Positions 24,830-39,400 are shown, numbered from the stretch's first letter. The stretch is DNA of 64,000 nucleotides from Promerops cafer (GCA_013398275.1 VZSE01015288.1:1-64000); one strand, 5' to 3'. Numbers and translations are program-made. Notes: generated by a model not told the origin, from the sequence alone.

Positions 24830-27800
24830 GTATATACATACACATGCACATTCACATAATAGAGTTTTAAAATATATGAAGATCCATATATATGCATGTA
24901 TGTGGCACATTCCCTCTTCATATTCTCTATGGAAAAGTGTGACTTAACCTGTTGCACCATTGGCTAATCTTCTCAGAGAAAAGAAGATCTTTGGGACAGG
25001 ACCCTCCAAACACACGTGTTCAGCAGTGCTATTCATGCAAATTACTCCTGAACTGAGTAGGGTTCCTGGCATGGGCCATTCTCATGAAAAGGTGTGAGAG
25101 ACCTGTTTTAGAACTATAATTAAAGTCAAACCAGAGAAATCATGCTGCAGAAGACAGCAGGTGGCTGTCTTCTAGGCTAGGTGACCAGTTAAGCTACTGC
25201 ATCTTTCTTTTCTGAGACTGAGCAAGTGTTTGACCAACGGATAAGGATGGATGTTGTGGAACTGGAAGGTCAGATACTGGGGAACCTGATTATGACCCTT
25301 CTTCTGTAAGGAATGATAGTGTGAATTGAACACTCTGCATGAGGGAGTGAAGAGGCTGTTGTCTCCTAAGCTCTGGTTTTAGTTCTTCGTTTGGATCCTA
25401 ATACCTTTTGCACAGAAACTTAGTTTATTTCTACATTCTGCTTCAGCCTAAAGCAATTTATAAGTCTTGTTCTTCCCCTTGTGAGTGGGTGGGAAGCTTT
25501 TATTTCAGAATCCTTCAAATAACCAGATTCAATTTAACCCTCATAAATTTGATCTCCTACACACATCCCCTTACTAAATAAGCAAATATTTTTCTTAAAA
25601 CCAGTTCGGCTTATTCCTAGGTTGACCTTTTGTCAACAAAACATGAAGATATTATCATGATTGGAAAAACTTCTCTCAGGCCTATAAACTGTAAAATAAA
25701 AGGGGGAGAGAGGAGTAAGGAAAGGCTGGGGCTTAGAAACCTCATTTTGGAAATGTCAATTGGGCAACCAAATAGCATGAATCATAAAAACAGTGAAAGA
25801 GGCAAAGACACAATGTGTGAACAGTTATTGCAGCAAAAGAGCTGGTAAATCACTGTATATTTCACTTAGTCCCATGGCACAGCCAGGGGTTTTCCAAGCA
25901 GCAGTCTGGGTTCAACTGGCACAGACTCCTCAGGTCAGCCACAGCAGGGGGATGACACTGGGGTGCCTTGCAGGGGTCCTCAGCTCATGTACCACCATGA
26001 ATGGCTCATGCCACCTTTGCCAGGGAGTCCACCAGGGATGCATGGGGTCCCTCCTCCAACCCAAGTGTGGCTGCCAGCCTGGTAGGGCATTTTCATGTGC
26101 CACAGGTGAGGGGGAGCTTCTCCCAAGTGCCTGTCACCTTCCTTTGTCAGCAAAATTAAAGCTAATGGATGTTTGCTCTTCAGTCTCCCAACAGGAATTA
26201 TCCTGGTTAGGAGTGCAAGTCCTGCTGCCTCCTTCAGAAGTCTTCCAGAGGACCTCCAGACCTCTTCTACCTCTGCTGATCCCCAGAGGTCCAAGCACAT
26301 GGGTTTGACCCATGCAGTGGCAGGATTCTCCAAAACAGCCACGGGCACAAGCTGGTCTCTGTTTTTCCTTTTCTTGTACACGCCCAGGCAAGGGTGAAGT
26401 GAGGAGAGTGGTTGGATAGAACCTGTTCAAACAAGCTGCTTCATAAACCTAAATAAAGGCTTTCCCAGAAGCTGAGAAATGTTCTTCCCATGACTTTGGC
26501 AGTTTTAATGTAATTGAGAGGAAAGACCTGGGGAAGCACAGGAGAAATGGTTCAGTAAACTCCAGAGTAGCATAATTCCTGCTTGGGAACGCTAGTCATC
26601 ATACAGGACCTCAGAAGCAGCAGGAAGGGATGACCTACCTCAGTGACCTCTCTTGGATGTGCTATCCCAGCTGACTCAAAGCCCTCTCATCACAGCAGAA
26701 TGGATTGGCAAGTATGTGCTGTTGGGGAACCAGGAAGGACCCACCACCAAAAAAAGTCCCTTTTCAAGGGATTGAGAGGCAGTTGCACGCTGACAGATTT
26801 TTCCTAATCCACCACTGACATCAGCATTTTGGATCAACCAGCAGCTGCTTTTCCCTGTGACCCTGACTGCGTACAGTAAACCAAACATGAAGGCTTAGTG
26901 GATAGGACAGTCCAGTCCAGGCTATGACGTCCTGGAGCAGTCTGGCTGTCACTCTGTTCAGGGAATCATCCTGTCCTGAGCTTTGCCTGTGAGTTGTCCC
27001 CTCTCTTCAGGCACAGGCTTGCTCTGATGTATGCGCATGTGAGGCACCACTGGCCAAAGCATGGCAAGTAAAGGAGAAGAAATGTGATGAAATTCATTGT
27101 GGAGTCAGGTCAGGTCTGTTCCACTGACAGAAGTTTATTCCTTGTAGCAAAGCATCACAAGGAAGAGGCAGCTGGGCAGCCATGGGGTCAGGCAGGGTGG
27201 TGGCTGTTTGAGCTGAAGTTGCTCTGACCTGCTCCCATCTTTTCCTCCTTGCCTTAGACAAGCTGCATCCCAAACTAGTCCCTGTGCATCACCACCACCA
27301 GTTACATCATCAACTTCAAAATGACAGAGGAGAGTTGGTGGAAGAACCAAATGGTAAGTGTACAATGCTGCACTAGAGGGTCAAGATATCACACTCAGGA
27401 CTGGGTGCAGGCAGACAGTGCCCATTATCAGCTGTGGTCAGTGAAGTGACAGGGGTCTGTCTCTGCTTTGGTGCTCATGTCCCAGCTTGCCATGCTGGGT
27501 GTCTCCCTGCCATCACAGAAGGTAGAGAGGAGGGGGACATGAAAACACAGTTCTCAACAGATTTAGGGAAATGCTGAAGCTGTAAATCAAGATCTTCAAT
27601 GCATTTCATCTCCTTCCCTTTCAGCAAGAAAATAAACGCATACCCAGGAAATAAGGAACAGATGCGCAGGCGCATCTTGGGACGCATAAATTAACATGGA
27701 AGTAAGCAGGCAGGCGAGAGTAGCAATCAAGGCTAATTAGACCACACAGGCACCACCAGCATGGGACTGTATCTCCAAATATTGCCAGCACCCAAAAGGT

Positions 27801-29290
27801 CCACAGCAAAGTCAACTCTTCCATTTTTTGTGGTTACGGTCCAAGGCCAGGACGTTGACTATGAGAGCCTGATGCTTTGATGACTGGATGGGTAGTGATA
27901 TTCCCCAAGAATAAACAATCGCTGAGGGAAATGAAGCATAAATAAAGCAAATGCCCTGGTTCCCTCCTTTTGGGGCAAATTTCCTCTTCCCACAGCAAGT
28001 AAGCTGTGAAACCAGAAAGAAATTAGGGCAGGTATTGGAAAGCCATTGTAACCTGTAGGTGCTCCTGGGTTTGAGTGTGGCCAGCACCATCATATTTCAT
28101 CCTGTATGCAGAAAGGTATTTATTTTTCTACTGAATCTATTGAAATTGAGACATTTTTCTCTTGTCCCCAGTGCTCCATAAGCCCTTACTCAGCAGTGTC
28201 CCAGAGCATCAGCCTGAAATGCTGTACAGAACACAATCCTGCAGTGCCCACAGAAAGGAGTACAGCCTTGATGAACTCCTCAAGGGACAACAGCAGTCCT
28301 TAGGTCCCAGAGAGTCTTGAATGGCAGAGCAGAATTTGAGTCCAAGCACCTGGAACACCTCAGGACCATGTGCTTACCATGCTCCCATCTTGCTCTCCAG
28401 GTTTCTGCCTTGAAAACCTTAGACCAGCATATTGTATGTGCTTTACTCAAAGGTCTGCTAAGCTTTTCCTGAATAAACTGATGACATCCCATGGCAGTCA
28501 CTACAGTGATTTGTACTTAGGCCCAGGTAAAAGTGAACCTCAGCTGTGAGTGCCTTTACATTCCCCAGGTTTGATTGCACTGGACTGTGAATGCAGGAAG
28601 GTTATGGTTTGTATTGCACTTTGTACACTTGCTGAGCACTGTTGGATGCCTGGGAACTGCATGGACTGCAGGCAGGCTAGGACTGTGCTGTGTCAGAGCA
28701 CAGAGAGACAGCTGCCCTGCCTAAAGGACTCCGAGGTGCTACCGCTGTCAGGAAATGGAAAAACACAGCAACACAAACACAGCACTTCTGTTGGAAGGGC
28801 AGCTCTGCTCATCAAGCACTGTGGGATAGCTGACCCTCTCAGGTGATCATAGCCCACCAGAGCTCCCAAAATGTCCTCACTGCTCTACTGGGCCATGCTG
28901 GTTTCCTCCATACTCAGCCATTGAGGCAGCTTCTTTCCCGCCATGCTCAAGGTCCAAGATGGGATTTCTTTATCCAGAACCATGTGCACAGTTTTCCCAA
29001 GATGCTGTTTGACATGGGCTTTTGCCCAAGGCCTCACTTGCTCCAGAGAAGTGCAAGCTGCTTTCCAGTGAGACCAAAGCATTTGCTTAATATCTGAGTT
29101 AATTCCTATGTTCCCCAGATAGGGCAAAGATCAGGCACTTGGAATAAACTATCTGTGCAAGACCTCCCTCCCAAATTACAAATGACAGGAGCACGGTCTT
29201 TCTTTTTCCCCTTCCCTTCAACCACAATACATATTGCTCCTCCTTTGTCTGTCATTTACCTCCCTTGGACCTTATATTTTTTAAGTTCTA
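24830..29290. other. Intergenic, no gene seen
   Basis: Unique-looking sequence with dinucleotide-rich patches. Open frames of up to 171 codons (25793-26308) have no recognisable domain, no coding-like composition and overlap frames on the other strand. Confidence 0.6.
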
Positions 29291-29296
29291 GTGGCA

Positions 29297-29345
29297 CTCT
29301 CCTCTCCTCTCCTCTCCTCTCCTCTCCTCTCCTCTCCTCCCCTCC
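29297..29345. repeat. CTCTC pentanucleotide microsatellite
   Basis: About ten near-perfect copies of a CCTCT unit, a polypyrimidine tract on the + strand. Confidence 0.95.
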
Positions 29346-29552
29346 TGATGTACATTACACGGATCATTTGCCTACACAAGCAGGAGCTGGGTTTCATCAG
29401 GCCTCTGGAGTCATCATGCTCTTTCACGAGCTGCTTGGAGAACATTCTGGAAGGGCATTGTAGGCCATCCTTCAGTGGTCAAGCACTTTGGTGGGGTGTT
29501 GGGATGAAAGCCTTCACAAGTCAACCAGAGAAGTCTGAAAGTAGCACCAAAA

Positions 29553-29665
29553 CATAGAATGTTTGGGTTGGCAGGGACCTTTAAAGATCACCTAGGCCAC
29601 CCCCCTGCAGCGAGCAGGGACATCTCCAGCTAGCTCAGGTTGCTCAGAGCCTGACTTGGTGCTGA
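29553..29665 (-). repeat. CR1 LINE 3' fragment, reversed
   Basis: Begins AGAATGTTTGGGTTGGCAGG, then GACCTTTAAAGATCACCTAG and CCACCCCCCTGCAG. This is the complement of the CR1 3' end that is very common in bird genomes. Confidence 0.85.
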
Positions 29666-31899
29666 GCCTGATGGCCTGATGCTGGCCATCTTCAGCACAG
29701 CACAGAATGTAGGAAGGAGGGAAGTGGTAATTTCCATTGTTGGAAGAGCATTTTCCTACGTGTCCCAGGAAATATTTTTTGTTTCCTCAACATCTCCAGA
29801 TCAAAAGGACTATTTCCCCTCTTGCCAAACAGACCATCTTAATGCACATCCATGTGGTCCCAAAAGTCACTTCCCTGAGCAGCCTGCTCTGGTGAGTCTC
29901 CCTCTTTCATCACAGGGCAAGGAGAACGGAAGAGACCTGGGCTGTATCTAGTCCTCTGCTGTCACTGGCAAAGGCCAAAACTTGTCCATAAAGTCCTCTG
30001 CAGAGACAGCTCCATGGAGCTGTTCCGGGGAATGTTTGGTTAGCAAGAGTAATATTTATGTTAAGCATGAATGAGAATCAAACATTGAGCACAGGTTTCA
30101 GTTCTGGTTTGGCATTTCCTGAGCAAAATCCCAACAACATATGAAATCTTTAAACCTTCAGGCCTGCATTTCACAGTCTGTCTCTCATGTGAGTGTGTGC
30201 CTCCAACCAGGCTATCTTGGTATTCTGCAGCGTGGCAATAACAAAGTTGCGTTTAGCTGGAAGACCCTGCTCCCCTGTATCACCCAAGGTGCACAACAGG
30301 CTATGGAAAGGTTTCTAGAAATCACTTGGGGTCCTGCTGGGAAGCAGCCACCTCTGAACATATTGCAGCACTCACTGAATGGCTTCCAACAATGTGAGAG
30401 CTTCATTTGTGAGACTCCGAAGGAAATTGCATCCAGTTGTCATTGCAAAAGAGGGAATTTAAGGCATGCACAATGTAATTATTCCCACTGGGAACTGCCA
30501 AAAACAACAGGGTGGCACCCCATTGCTGGGGGAGGAGGGGGGCAGAGGAGCAGGGGGAGAAGGTGTAGGATATCTCCTGCTGTGTGTGGCCAGGACTTTG
30601 ATGTCCTATCTCCTCTGAGCACAAGCACATCCCCACAGCATCTCGGGCCCTCCCAGTGCCACAGGGGAGCACCAACAGGGCTGGAGGCAGAGGTGAGCCC
30701 CACCAAGAAGCCACAAGGTCTTTGGCTGCCTTGTGTGGGAGCAGGGACCTGTACTCTGGCAGAAACAGATGCCTTGGGGTAAGGCCACCAGCAAACTGTT
30801 TGGAAGGTCAAAATTTTATTTATAACATGTTATCAGCAAATCACCTAGATCCAAGTAGGCATTTAGGTAGTGAGTTCTCAATTTAGCAGGAAACTGGATA
30901 TCTAAACATTTCTGAGGATCTGTATGTGAAATGAGAATAACAGCACCTCAAATTTTAAGGAAGGTATTTCTGAGGTGACAGAAGCTCTTCCTGGCGAGGT
31001 GGGCAGCACTGGCAGACAGAGAGGGGCACTGCTCTCCTTCCCCGGGCGCTCCCCAGCCAGGACTCGTGCCGGAGGCTCTGTGCCACTGCCGCTGCTGCCC
31101 TGCCACCCAGAGCACTTCCTGTCAGTGCTCACAAGCCACAAGGCCCCTGCCTCGGGTAGCTCGCTGCTTTTGCAGAGGTCCTGATGCAGTGAGCCACGGC
31201 AGCCATCGATACATTGTCAGGCTGGAAAGGCAGGGAAAGCACACATCTGTAAGCTGTCCCAAGCTTCCCCACCACCCTCTGGGCTCTGCAGAGTATCTTC
31301 AATTGTCACCAGAGTTTGAAAAGACCCAGGAAGCAACACCTGGATCAAATCTAGGCTTCATTAACCTGTAAAATGTCCTTTTTTCTCTATCCAAGCTCTT
31401 CTCCTCCCAGTGTACAAAGCAAAACATAGCAAAGAGCTCTGGGGGAGGCTGGCCCTGGAAGAGGCTCAAAAGAACCTAATCTCGTTCCTCTGTGTATGTT
31501 TGTGCTTTGTAAAGACTTTTGTATACGTTGTTGCTCCAGATGTCAGCAGCAGAAGGGAGCAGTCAAGCTGCAGGCGACAGAGCAGCCACGGGAGAGGAAT
31601 GTCATGGACACGCTACCCAGCCAGGGGCATCCTGGCAAAGGTGGCATTGCCCTTCTGTCCCCGCAGCAGCACCCAGCTCCACTGGCACTCACAAGCCTAT
31701 TCCCAGTGTTGATCCTGCTGGTAGGAAAGACAGCCTGACCACTGCTGTTAAGAGCAGCTATGTCTCAGCTGATCTCCCAGGAGGAGAACAGCTCAAGGGA
31801 AACCCCTGGATGGGTCTGAGCAATGGCTGGAGCTGGATGTCATGGGTGTGACATCCTCCTACCAGCTGCCAAAATGCAGGAAGCGTCCCACAAATAACC

Positions 31900-32165
31900 A
31901 GTTGTACAGTGAAATGGCCGAAGCACACTCACTGATTAATCTCCAGCATCGGCTCTAGATTTCAGTAGTTGTTTGATCTGTGTGTTAAATAATACCAGTG
32001 CTTTACTGAAAGTACATTTGCAGAGGTTTAACAGCAATTAAATTCATATGTATCTCTTGCATGGGAGCTAAGCTTCACTGAATATGGTTTCAATAATCAA
32101 GTGGTATTTTGTTTACATGCTGTAATTATGACACTAAAATCTATACCTAAACCTCACTGGAGACA
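31900..32165. promoter_or_regulatory. Candidate conserved non-coding element
   Basis: AT-rich, repeat-free, with several TAAT and CAATTAAA homeobox-type cores. Appearance only. Confidence 0.2.
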
Positions 32166-33699
32166 GATTTTTTAATGTATGGCAGCCTTTGCAATGGACA
32201 GCATGATGCAGAGGTAAAAAGGTGACAAGATAGATGTGGGGTGAGCACTCATAAGATTACCCAACACCACAAGCACAGCTGAGTGGGGTTCCTGGCATCC
32301 AGCAAGATGGCCACAGCTTCCAGCTCTTCAGCTGAAAGTTACTGGATGGCTAGCTGGAATCCCTGAGAGATAGGCATTAGCAGGGGACTTGTGTGGGATG
32401 CTCTGTCTCCTAACAGGGTCACAAGATGGATAAAGTATTTCTCCTTACAGCTGTGGCTGTAAGATTCACACAGCTAGGGCTCACACTTAGCACGCAGATT
32501 ATGCTCCCCGCAAGTGATAGGATGTAGGATCCCAAATCTTAGCCCTTTAAATCTGCCTAGGCCTGCTAGGTAGGGCTCAGAGTTGCCCAGGGGAATTTAC
32601 CATTTGGAGTAAAGCTTTCTGGAGAGCCAGAACCATAATCAAACACAAGGTACTTGACACCATCCCTGGCTTAAAAGCCTCCAGCACTTTCCCTCTCTGG
32701 ATTTGTATCTCCCTCCTTGTGGCTGTCTTCTCAACCTGCAGGGTAAGCTTGCGGAGAAAATTGCTCTGTTGGCACTGAATGCTTGATACCCAGAGATTTT
32801 GCCTAACAAGCTATAGCCAGTGGCCAGTGAGGATATATCCAGCACATTTAGCCCAGGAGATAATCAGTAAGAGGTGGTGATGAGTGATTTGAGATCTTAT
32901 ATTTTCTCTCAGTTGTGAATGTGGACAACCCTGCCCCATTCCATGGCAAAGTCAGATCATGATGGTGTGAACAAACCTCCACGAGCCCACTGGAACTGGG
33001 AGAAAGAGCTCAATGCAGGCAAATAAAGGTGAAAAGAAATTGTGTTTTTATGCTTTTCATCTCTCCACCTCAGCTCATGCTTTTCCCTGCCGCCTCCCAC
33101 CATCACCCCAGCTACACTACAGAAAGGAGTGACTGGAGACTGGTTTGGTGGGGAAGGTCAGTGTCTAAGTAGTGAGGGCAGAAGCTCTGGCCAAGCCCCT
33201 GCATGGGCCCAGGCAATGTAGATGCATTCTGTGCCTGCCCACAGCACCAGCACCACAACAGCCGGTGCCTGTTCAGATCCTGCCAAGGACGTGCCAACTT
33301 TGCCATGCCAGAAAGAAAGCTGGACACCACAGCCCAGGCTCTCTGGGCTGCGTTACACGACCAGCTGAGCAGGATCCAAATGACTGCTCTTCTCTTTAAA
33401 ATCTGTGGCCACAAAGGAGAGTTAATTTGTTTGTCATGTGTTGAGTTGATGACTTTCCTCCAAGCAGAGGAGCTGTGGGAAGCAAAACAGTTAGGGGCTG
33501 AGATTAGACGGTACCTCCAGTACTAAAAGCAAAGCAGATTTGCCTGTAGTGAGTTTTCCTTTCCAAAAGCCATGCCTGGATAATCTCAGTTTCTACCTAA
33601 GAGATAGCAGAGCTGTCAGGACATACTGCGTGCGGCCACACAAGAAAACACAGACGTGACCCCTTGGCTCTCAGGAACAAACGTAAGGGGGAGGGGAGA

Positions 33700-33960
33700 A
33701 AAGAATTAGCAGGGGAAGAAAGCAACAAAACCCAAATTCATACAGCAAACAAATGTGAGAGCTTCTATTTTTACTCAGTAATCTACATGCCTGGCCCTCT
33801 TCCTATTTCTTCCATTTTTAATCTGCAACAAATATCTCTGAACTGTGCTGAGGCAATAAATCTGGGGCCCTTTGAAGACCTTGGGCGGCAGTGCAACAAC
33901 AATACACTTTATAAACTAAACATTTTAGAGATTCATTTTCCCTTTGATCTGCAGCATGGT
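33700..33960. promoter_or_regulatory. Candidate conserved non-coding element
   Basis: AT-rich repeat-free block containing AACAAT and TTTATAAAC-type motifs (SOX- and forkhead-like). Appearance only. Confidence 0.18.
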
Positions 33961-35457
33961 ACCCCCACTGCATGCGTGTGCACACCCCAACGCGCTTGCA
34001 CGTCCTGCTGAACCCACCGTGCCATGGGAGGTTGTTCCCCACCACTGGTGATGGACATGAGAGAGGTCACGGATGGCTGTAACACACAACGTGCACCCAC
34101 TCAGGGATGCACATGTGAGCAAGGCCCTTTTGGTAAAAGGACACCACCAGAGATGTGACCACTCCAGCACTGGTAAACAGCAGAATTTAAGGTCACAGTG
34201 GCAGAATTAATTGTTCAGTGGTAGGGGCAGGAAGTGGTTATAAGCAATAGGGTTTGTTTATTTTTAAAGCACAGTGACAGAAGAGGAAAGGAACTTTATT
34301 GCATGATATCTTCCTTGTACCCGCAGGAACCTCAGCAGAGTCACATCCATGATATCTACTATGCAGCCTTCAGCCCTGAACTAGCAGAGTAAGTGAGGGC
34401 AGCAACTATTTGTCATCCTTTGTGTAAGCCTGCTCTGGACACTTCGCCTGTGGGGTTCACAGACAATTGTTGACAGTAGAAAAATAATGAGGCACTGATC
34501 ATTTCACCACTCTAGTGGCTGTATAGCTGAGTCCACTATGGCCTCCCACAGCCATTGAGCTGAAAGGATGCAGAGCATTTATGAACTGCACGTTACTCAC
34601 CAGTGCATCACCCACTTAATTCCCAAATACAGCTCCCCTGGGCCAGCAAAATTGCTGTAGATTAGCAAGCAAATGGGATCTCTAAGCACAGCAATTTGGG
34701 GCAAGAAATAAAAAAAATCCACAGCTCAAAGAAAGAGTGAAATCTGGCTGTGAGAGGCATGTGTGGCCAAGGCTCATATTTCCTGGTCACAGAAATGTGA
34801 AGGCCCTGTTTCATCAGCTCAGTCTCCAGGAGTCCATACTCACAGAGCTCTGTCACAGTAGGCTACAGGGATCAATCCTACTGAGCCAGAAAAGAGGTGG
34901 TCATGTCTGGAGACACCCTGGCCTCTTCTCCGAGGACTCTCAGCCAAGGGCCAATCTGGATCAAACCTCTTTGACTTACATGAACTGACAGGATCACGGT
35001 AGGAGTGAGGAGATCCATGGGTGTGTCACCTACATTGCAAACAGATCAGCTGCAGCACTTGCTGTGTGATGTGTGTGTTGGAGACGTTACATCCTGAGGA
35101 ACAGACAGAAGGTTGCTGCCTGTCATTCTAACTCATTTTCTGGATAATCCAGCCACTTGCTACCCTGCCATTGTGCATGCATCAATTCAAACTCCAGAAT
35201 AGCAACTTCTACTGCTTTTTTTGGGCTCATTCCTGGCAACTGTGCCCAAAATGGTTGAGCTGTCACCAGAAGGTTTCCCCTCACTTAGTTGATTCTGGGG
35301 AAGAGCTGCACCAGGCACACGCAGCTGTGGGGCCAGAAGGGCAGGGCAGTAGCTGCAGCATTTTGAACCAACAGCATCCTCCAGCCCCTGCCCTCCAGAA
35401 ACCAAAGGGAGGACAAAACCCAATCGTTTGACACAAATTAATTTCCTGCAAAGACTT

Positions 35458-35640
35458 CAGAGCGAGTTAAAAGCACACGCGAGCGCGCACACGCAGAGCG
35501 CAGAGCCTGAAACCTGACCCGGTGCAAGCTGCAGCGAGCCAGCCTGACACGGGGGGAAGCTCTCCATCCCTGCGGGAGACGGATGCGAACCGTGCTGCCC
35601 CTCACTGGTTTGAGTCGGCAAGCGGAGGGCAGCGCCAGTG
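35458..35640. promoter_or_regulatory. Isolated CpG-dense patch
   Basis: About 17 CpG dinucleotides in roughly 185 bases, starting with an alternating ACGCGAGCGCGCACACGC run, inside tens of kilobases of CpG-poor DNA. It could be a small CpG-island promoter (long non-coding RNA or alternative first exon) or an enhancer. No clear first exon or TATA box is visible. Confidence 0.4.
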
Positions 35641-36239
35641 TTTGGACAGATGCAGGTTTGTGTCCTAGGCAGAAGGGCTGAGCAAAATGCTGACTCTCCG
35701 CTGCCCACTATGGATCTCTCCATAATAATTTTCCAGGCTCCTTTTAGCCATCTTAGAAGGTCTTGTTCTCCAGCTGCTGCTCAGGTCCCTCTCACACTAG
35801 GTCTTCTAACCATGAGGATTGTCAAAGCCAAGCTTCAGGCAATTCTCCCAACAAAAATCAGAAGATCCTTCTTAAAATGTAAGATTTCTTTTTAAAGGAT
35901 TGAGGTCTTCGGTTTGCTTTCTTGCTGTGAAAGCTACACACAAGCTTTCCTCTCCCCTCAGGAGCCCTGTTGTCATTGCTTTGAGGATGTGAGAGACGAG
36001 AGCCACGTGTAAGCACAGCACTCCAGGAGCTGGAGCTTCAAGAGTATTCAAAGAGCAAACCCCGAGGAGAGGGGGCTGTTTGTCTCTGGTGTCTCAGGTC
36101 ACGCACAGGGGCTGGTTGTACAGTGCCTGGGAGCGGCTGGGGGTGGCTGGGATGTTCCCCCAAACAATTCATTCTGCTTTCAGACGGTGCACATGGAGAG
36201 TAAGTATGCGACTAAACACCAGCTACATGTTCTGTACAG

Positions 36240-36420
36240 CACAGAATTTAGGGGTGAGAGGAGCTCAGAAATCAGGGCTGGAAAAGACTATGGGAGGTTG
36301 TTTAATCCATCACCAATCCCAAGAGTGCATCAGCCATCCCTGCCGTGCTTCTGACGTGTTTTTCCAACCTCTCCTTTGAGACAAATCCACCAATGGATTT
36401 CCACCACTCTTTTATCCATT
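36240..36420 (-). repeat. Old CR1-like fragment, reversed
   Basis: GGCTGGAAAAGACTATGGGA and the following GGTTGTTTAATCCATC resemble the reversed 3' region of an older CR1 subfamily; the rest is too diverged to assign. Confidence 0.45.
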
Positions 36421-36429
36421 AGCAGGGGT

Positions 36430-39400
36430 GACCTAGGACATGTTTAACAACTTAGGCAGGGAACAAAGAAAGTAAACACTGGAGTGACTTTACTTTCCAG
36501 GATGAGAGAAGAGAAGAAAGTCAAACAGAAGTAAAGAGGTGGATAGGAAAGCTGAGAAGAGCCACAAAAGACTGCCAAAGATTTGGAATTTTGTCTCCTT
36601 CCACCCTCCAAGAGCTACACAAAGCCCAGTCCTCTCACCACATCTGGGGGCCCAAAAGGCTTCCAGATGGTGGAAAAAAGAAGAGTCAGAGCCATGTCAG
36701 CACCCCATGAGGTCACATCACCGCTGGGAGGTGATGTGTGAGACCGTGACTGTAAAACCCCCGTCTTCATCATGAGCCAGCGCTGACCCCAGGAGCGAGG
36801 TCCTGCTGGGGAGGACACATCCCTGGTAAATGGCACTGCTCCCTCCCATCCAAACAGCCTCTTCAGGTTGTCAGGAGTTGGTGGTGCCCATGCCAGGGCC
36901 TCACTGCTGCAGCAGCTCTCCAGCAGTTGGCTCATTGCAGTGCAAGGTTCCAAGCCTGTTACAGCCCTGTAATAGCAGAGCAACTCCACTCGGTACAATT
37001 CAACATTACCACTGCTGTTGATCTTGGCGTATTATTTACCCATCTCCTGAGCCATAAATCTCCTTCCTGGACTCCGTGACTTGCTTTATAACCGCACTCT
37101 TTGTGCTGAGACTGCAAAGCCCTGGGGACAAGACCTTTGCCTCCACACTTTCTATTTAGGGCCATGCAGCTTTATGACACTAACAGAAAGAGTAACTTCC
37201 CAGATGACTTTGCAGCCATCTCAGAAGTTTTTTTGAAATGCTACTTTTTTGGCTACTCAGAAGGTCACCGATAAGAGCAGGGATAAGCCTCAAGCCCAAG
37301 CTGCTACCACATGGGGATGAGGAGATCCTGGTAGTTCGCCTGCAAATATACAAACAAAGCATAAACTCTTTCCTCTGTTCTCCCAATTGGATCAGCATTA
37401 AATTCCCCCCCGGAGTCTCATTACTTGGCCTCTGTTTCTCAAGGCTGAAGCCTTTAAGGAGGTGAGCAGCCCCACCACATTATCACTGGAGGCTCAGCTG
37501 CCTGCACAATCTCTGCACCAAGCTTTGGAAGCCCAAGTGAGAGCAGCGTTTGCACTGCACACATTCTTGTTTGACTCTCAGAGAGGCCCGGAGCTCGCCA
37601 GCCTCCCGGCTTGTGCATCAGGACCAGCATCAGCTGACTCATGCTCCAATCCCCATCCCTAAATCAGTTGTCCCCACTAGCCTTCTTGCTCTGGACCTCT
37701 GCAAGGGACACTTTTCATTGGGGTTAGGGAACCTCAGCAATGTTTTCCATCCCTGCCTGCCTCAACTTGGAGGGGTCCCTTGAGTGCTCCATGAAAGGAG
37801 AGGCACATCTGGGCTGGATTACAGGGTGGTGCAGTGGCTTTTACAGCTACAGATTCCTGCATATGTTTCTGAGCAGGACATACATGCTCATAGATCAAGA
37901 TATACAGAGTCCCCAGGGTTGAGGGCCCTCACTTTTTTATGTCATTCCAGGTTGCCCCCTCTTTGGAGGGCTCAGCTGTGGACACCTTGGCAGCCCAGGG
38001 GCGGTGGGAGGAGATGCTCTGGCCGATGCTGCAGCTGATGCTTTCCCCCTGGGCACAGAGAATTGCTTTCTTTTGAGAACAGAGGCCAAACGGAGGGAAT
38101 CATTTACACCATTGAGAAGTGGGTGTAACACTGCAATTTACTGGCATATTGCAGCCACAGAGGCAGTGACTTCGCATGGATAAGGCGAGCTGTGAAGAAA
38201 ACAAGGGAGGAGGCAATGAGGCTGAGAGTAAATCCACAGAGATCAATAATGTTACATTAGATTTACAGTTAGTAAACCAAAGGTTATGGTCTGCTCTCTG
38301 CAGCACTGGTTTATCACAGCTCCAGATTTTATGCCACGGTCACTGCAAGCAGGATCCGTCCCCTGAGGTTTTAGGAATAACCTCTTTCTCTCAGAACTCT
38401 TTTCTTTAGCTGTCTGTGGGTTGAGAGAAAGAGACAATGATGTGTGGATGGAAAAAACAACAACAAAAAAGAACTAAATTAAAATTAAAACACAGCAAGA
38501 CTCCAAAGAATTTACAGATGTCTCTCCTCTCCTTCCCCCCCTGCTTCTCCGTGGTCAGCTGTAAATATTTATCTGGCAGGCTGCAGTCAAAGGCATGGCC
38601 CAAAACACTTAATCACAATTCCAGCATGGCTGCCCTCCAGAGCACCCCAAACTTGGGGGACGGTGGTTTTTTCTGCAGCATTGTTAGAGGAAGGTACTTC
38701 TGTCCTTATGCAGGCAAACAAGCACCTTCAAAAGCAATTCATAACATCTCCAACGTGGGCTGCTGGGTGCTTTGTTTGTCTTCTTCTTTGGATATTTTTC
38801 TTTTTAAAGGGTCTGATTTTCTTTTTGAACCTGAGTGGTGAAGGTGGGCAAGCCCTGTCACCCCACTGTCAGCAGCAGCCTCGTGCTCATTGACAGGCAA
38901 AAGTGGAGTTAAAGTTGGACTGGATCAGTGAGGAAGTTTGGGAAATCTTTCCCAGAATCAAAGGAATCATTGTATTTCTATAATTCACTCCAAACTGTTC
39001 CACAAGTATTGATGGAACCTGGCTCCATCTTCCCTATGAAGGGTGACTGTCTCTGGGGTGGAACCTTGGCAGCTTCCATGGGCTGCTCAGCAGAAATTTG
39101 GGACAAATGGAAGCACTGCTAGAGGCTGGCAATTGTAGGGGCTTTGCTTTTGAGGATGCCCAGCAAAAAACACCGTTGACACAGGGTTTGCTGTGCAGCA
39201 ATAGGTACCTGCAAAATCAGGAGCAAAAACCATGGGACCAGGGACTTGCAAGCCTCGCTCTGTGGTTTTCACTTTCATGGCAAGTCTGGCCTTCTGATAT
39301 ATCTCCCTGCCAGGATTTTTGGAAGATTTCCCTGTCTTCAGTTGCACTGTTCCTCACCATGCACAACCATTACATCAGGCTTTAAACCCTGTATATTTAT

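Larger units (their letters stand above)
29670..35450. other. Intergenic, no gene seen
   Basis: No supported exon. A 213-codon open frame at 30141-30782 looks random. Low-repeat AT-rich blocks occur at 31900-32165 and 33700-33960. Confidence 0.55.

Noticed and set aside
30141..30782. 213-codon + strand open frame
   Set aside because: Random-looking composition with several long overlapping frames on the other strand and no domain.
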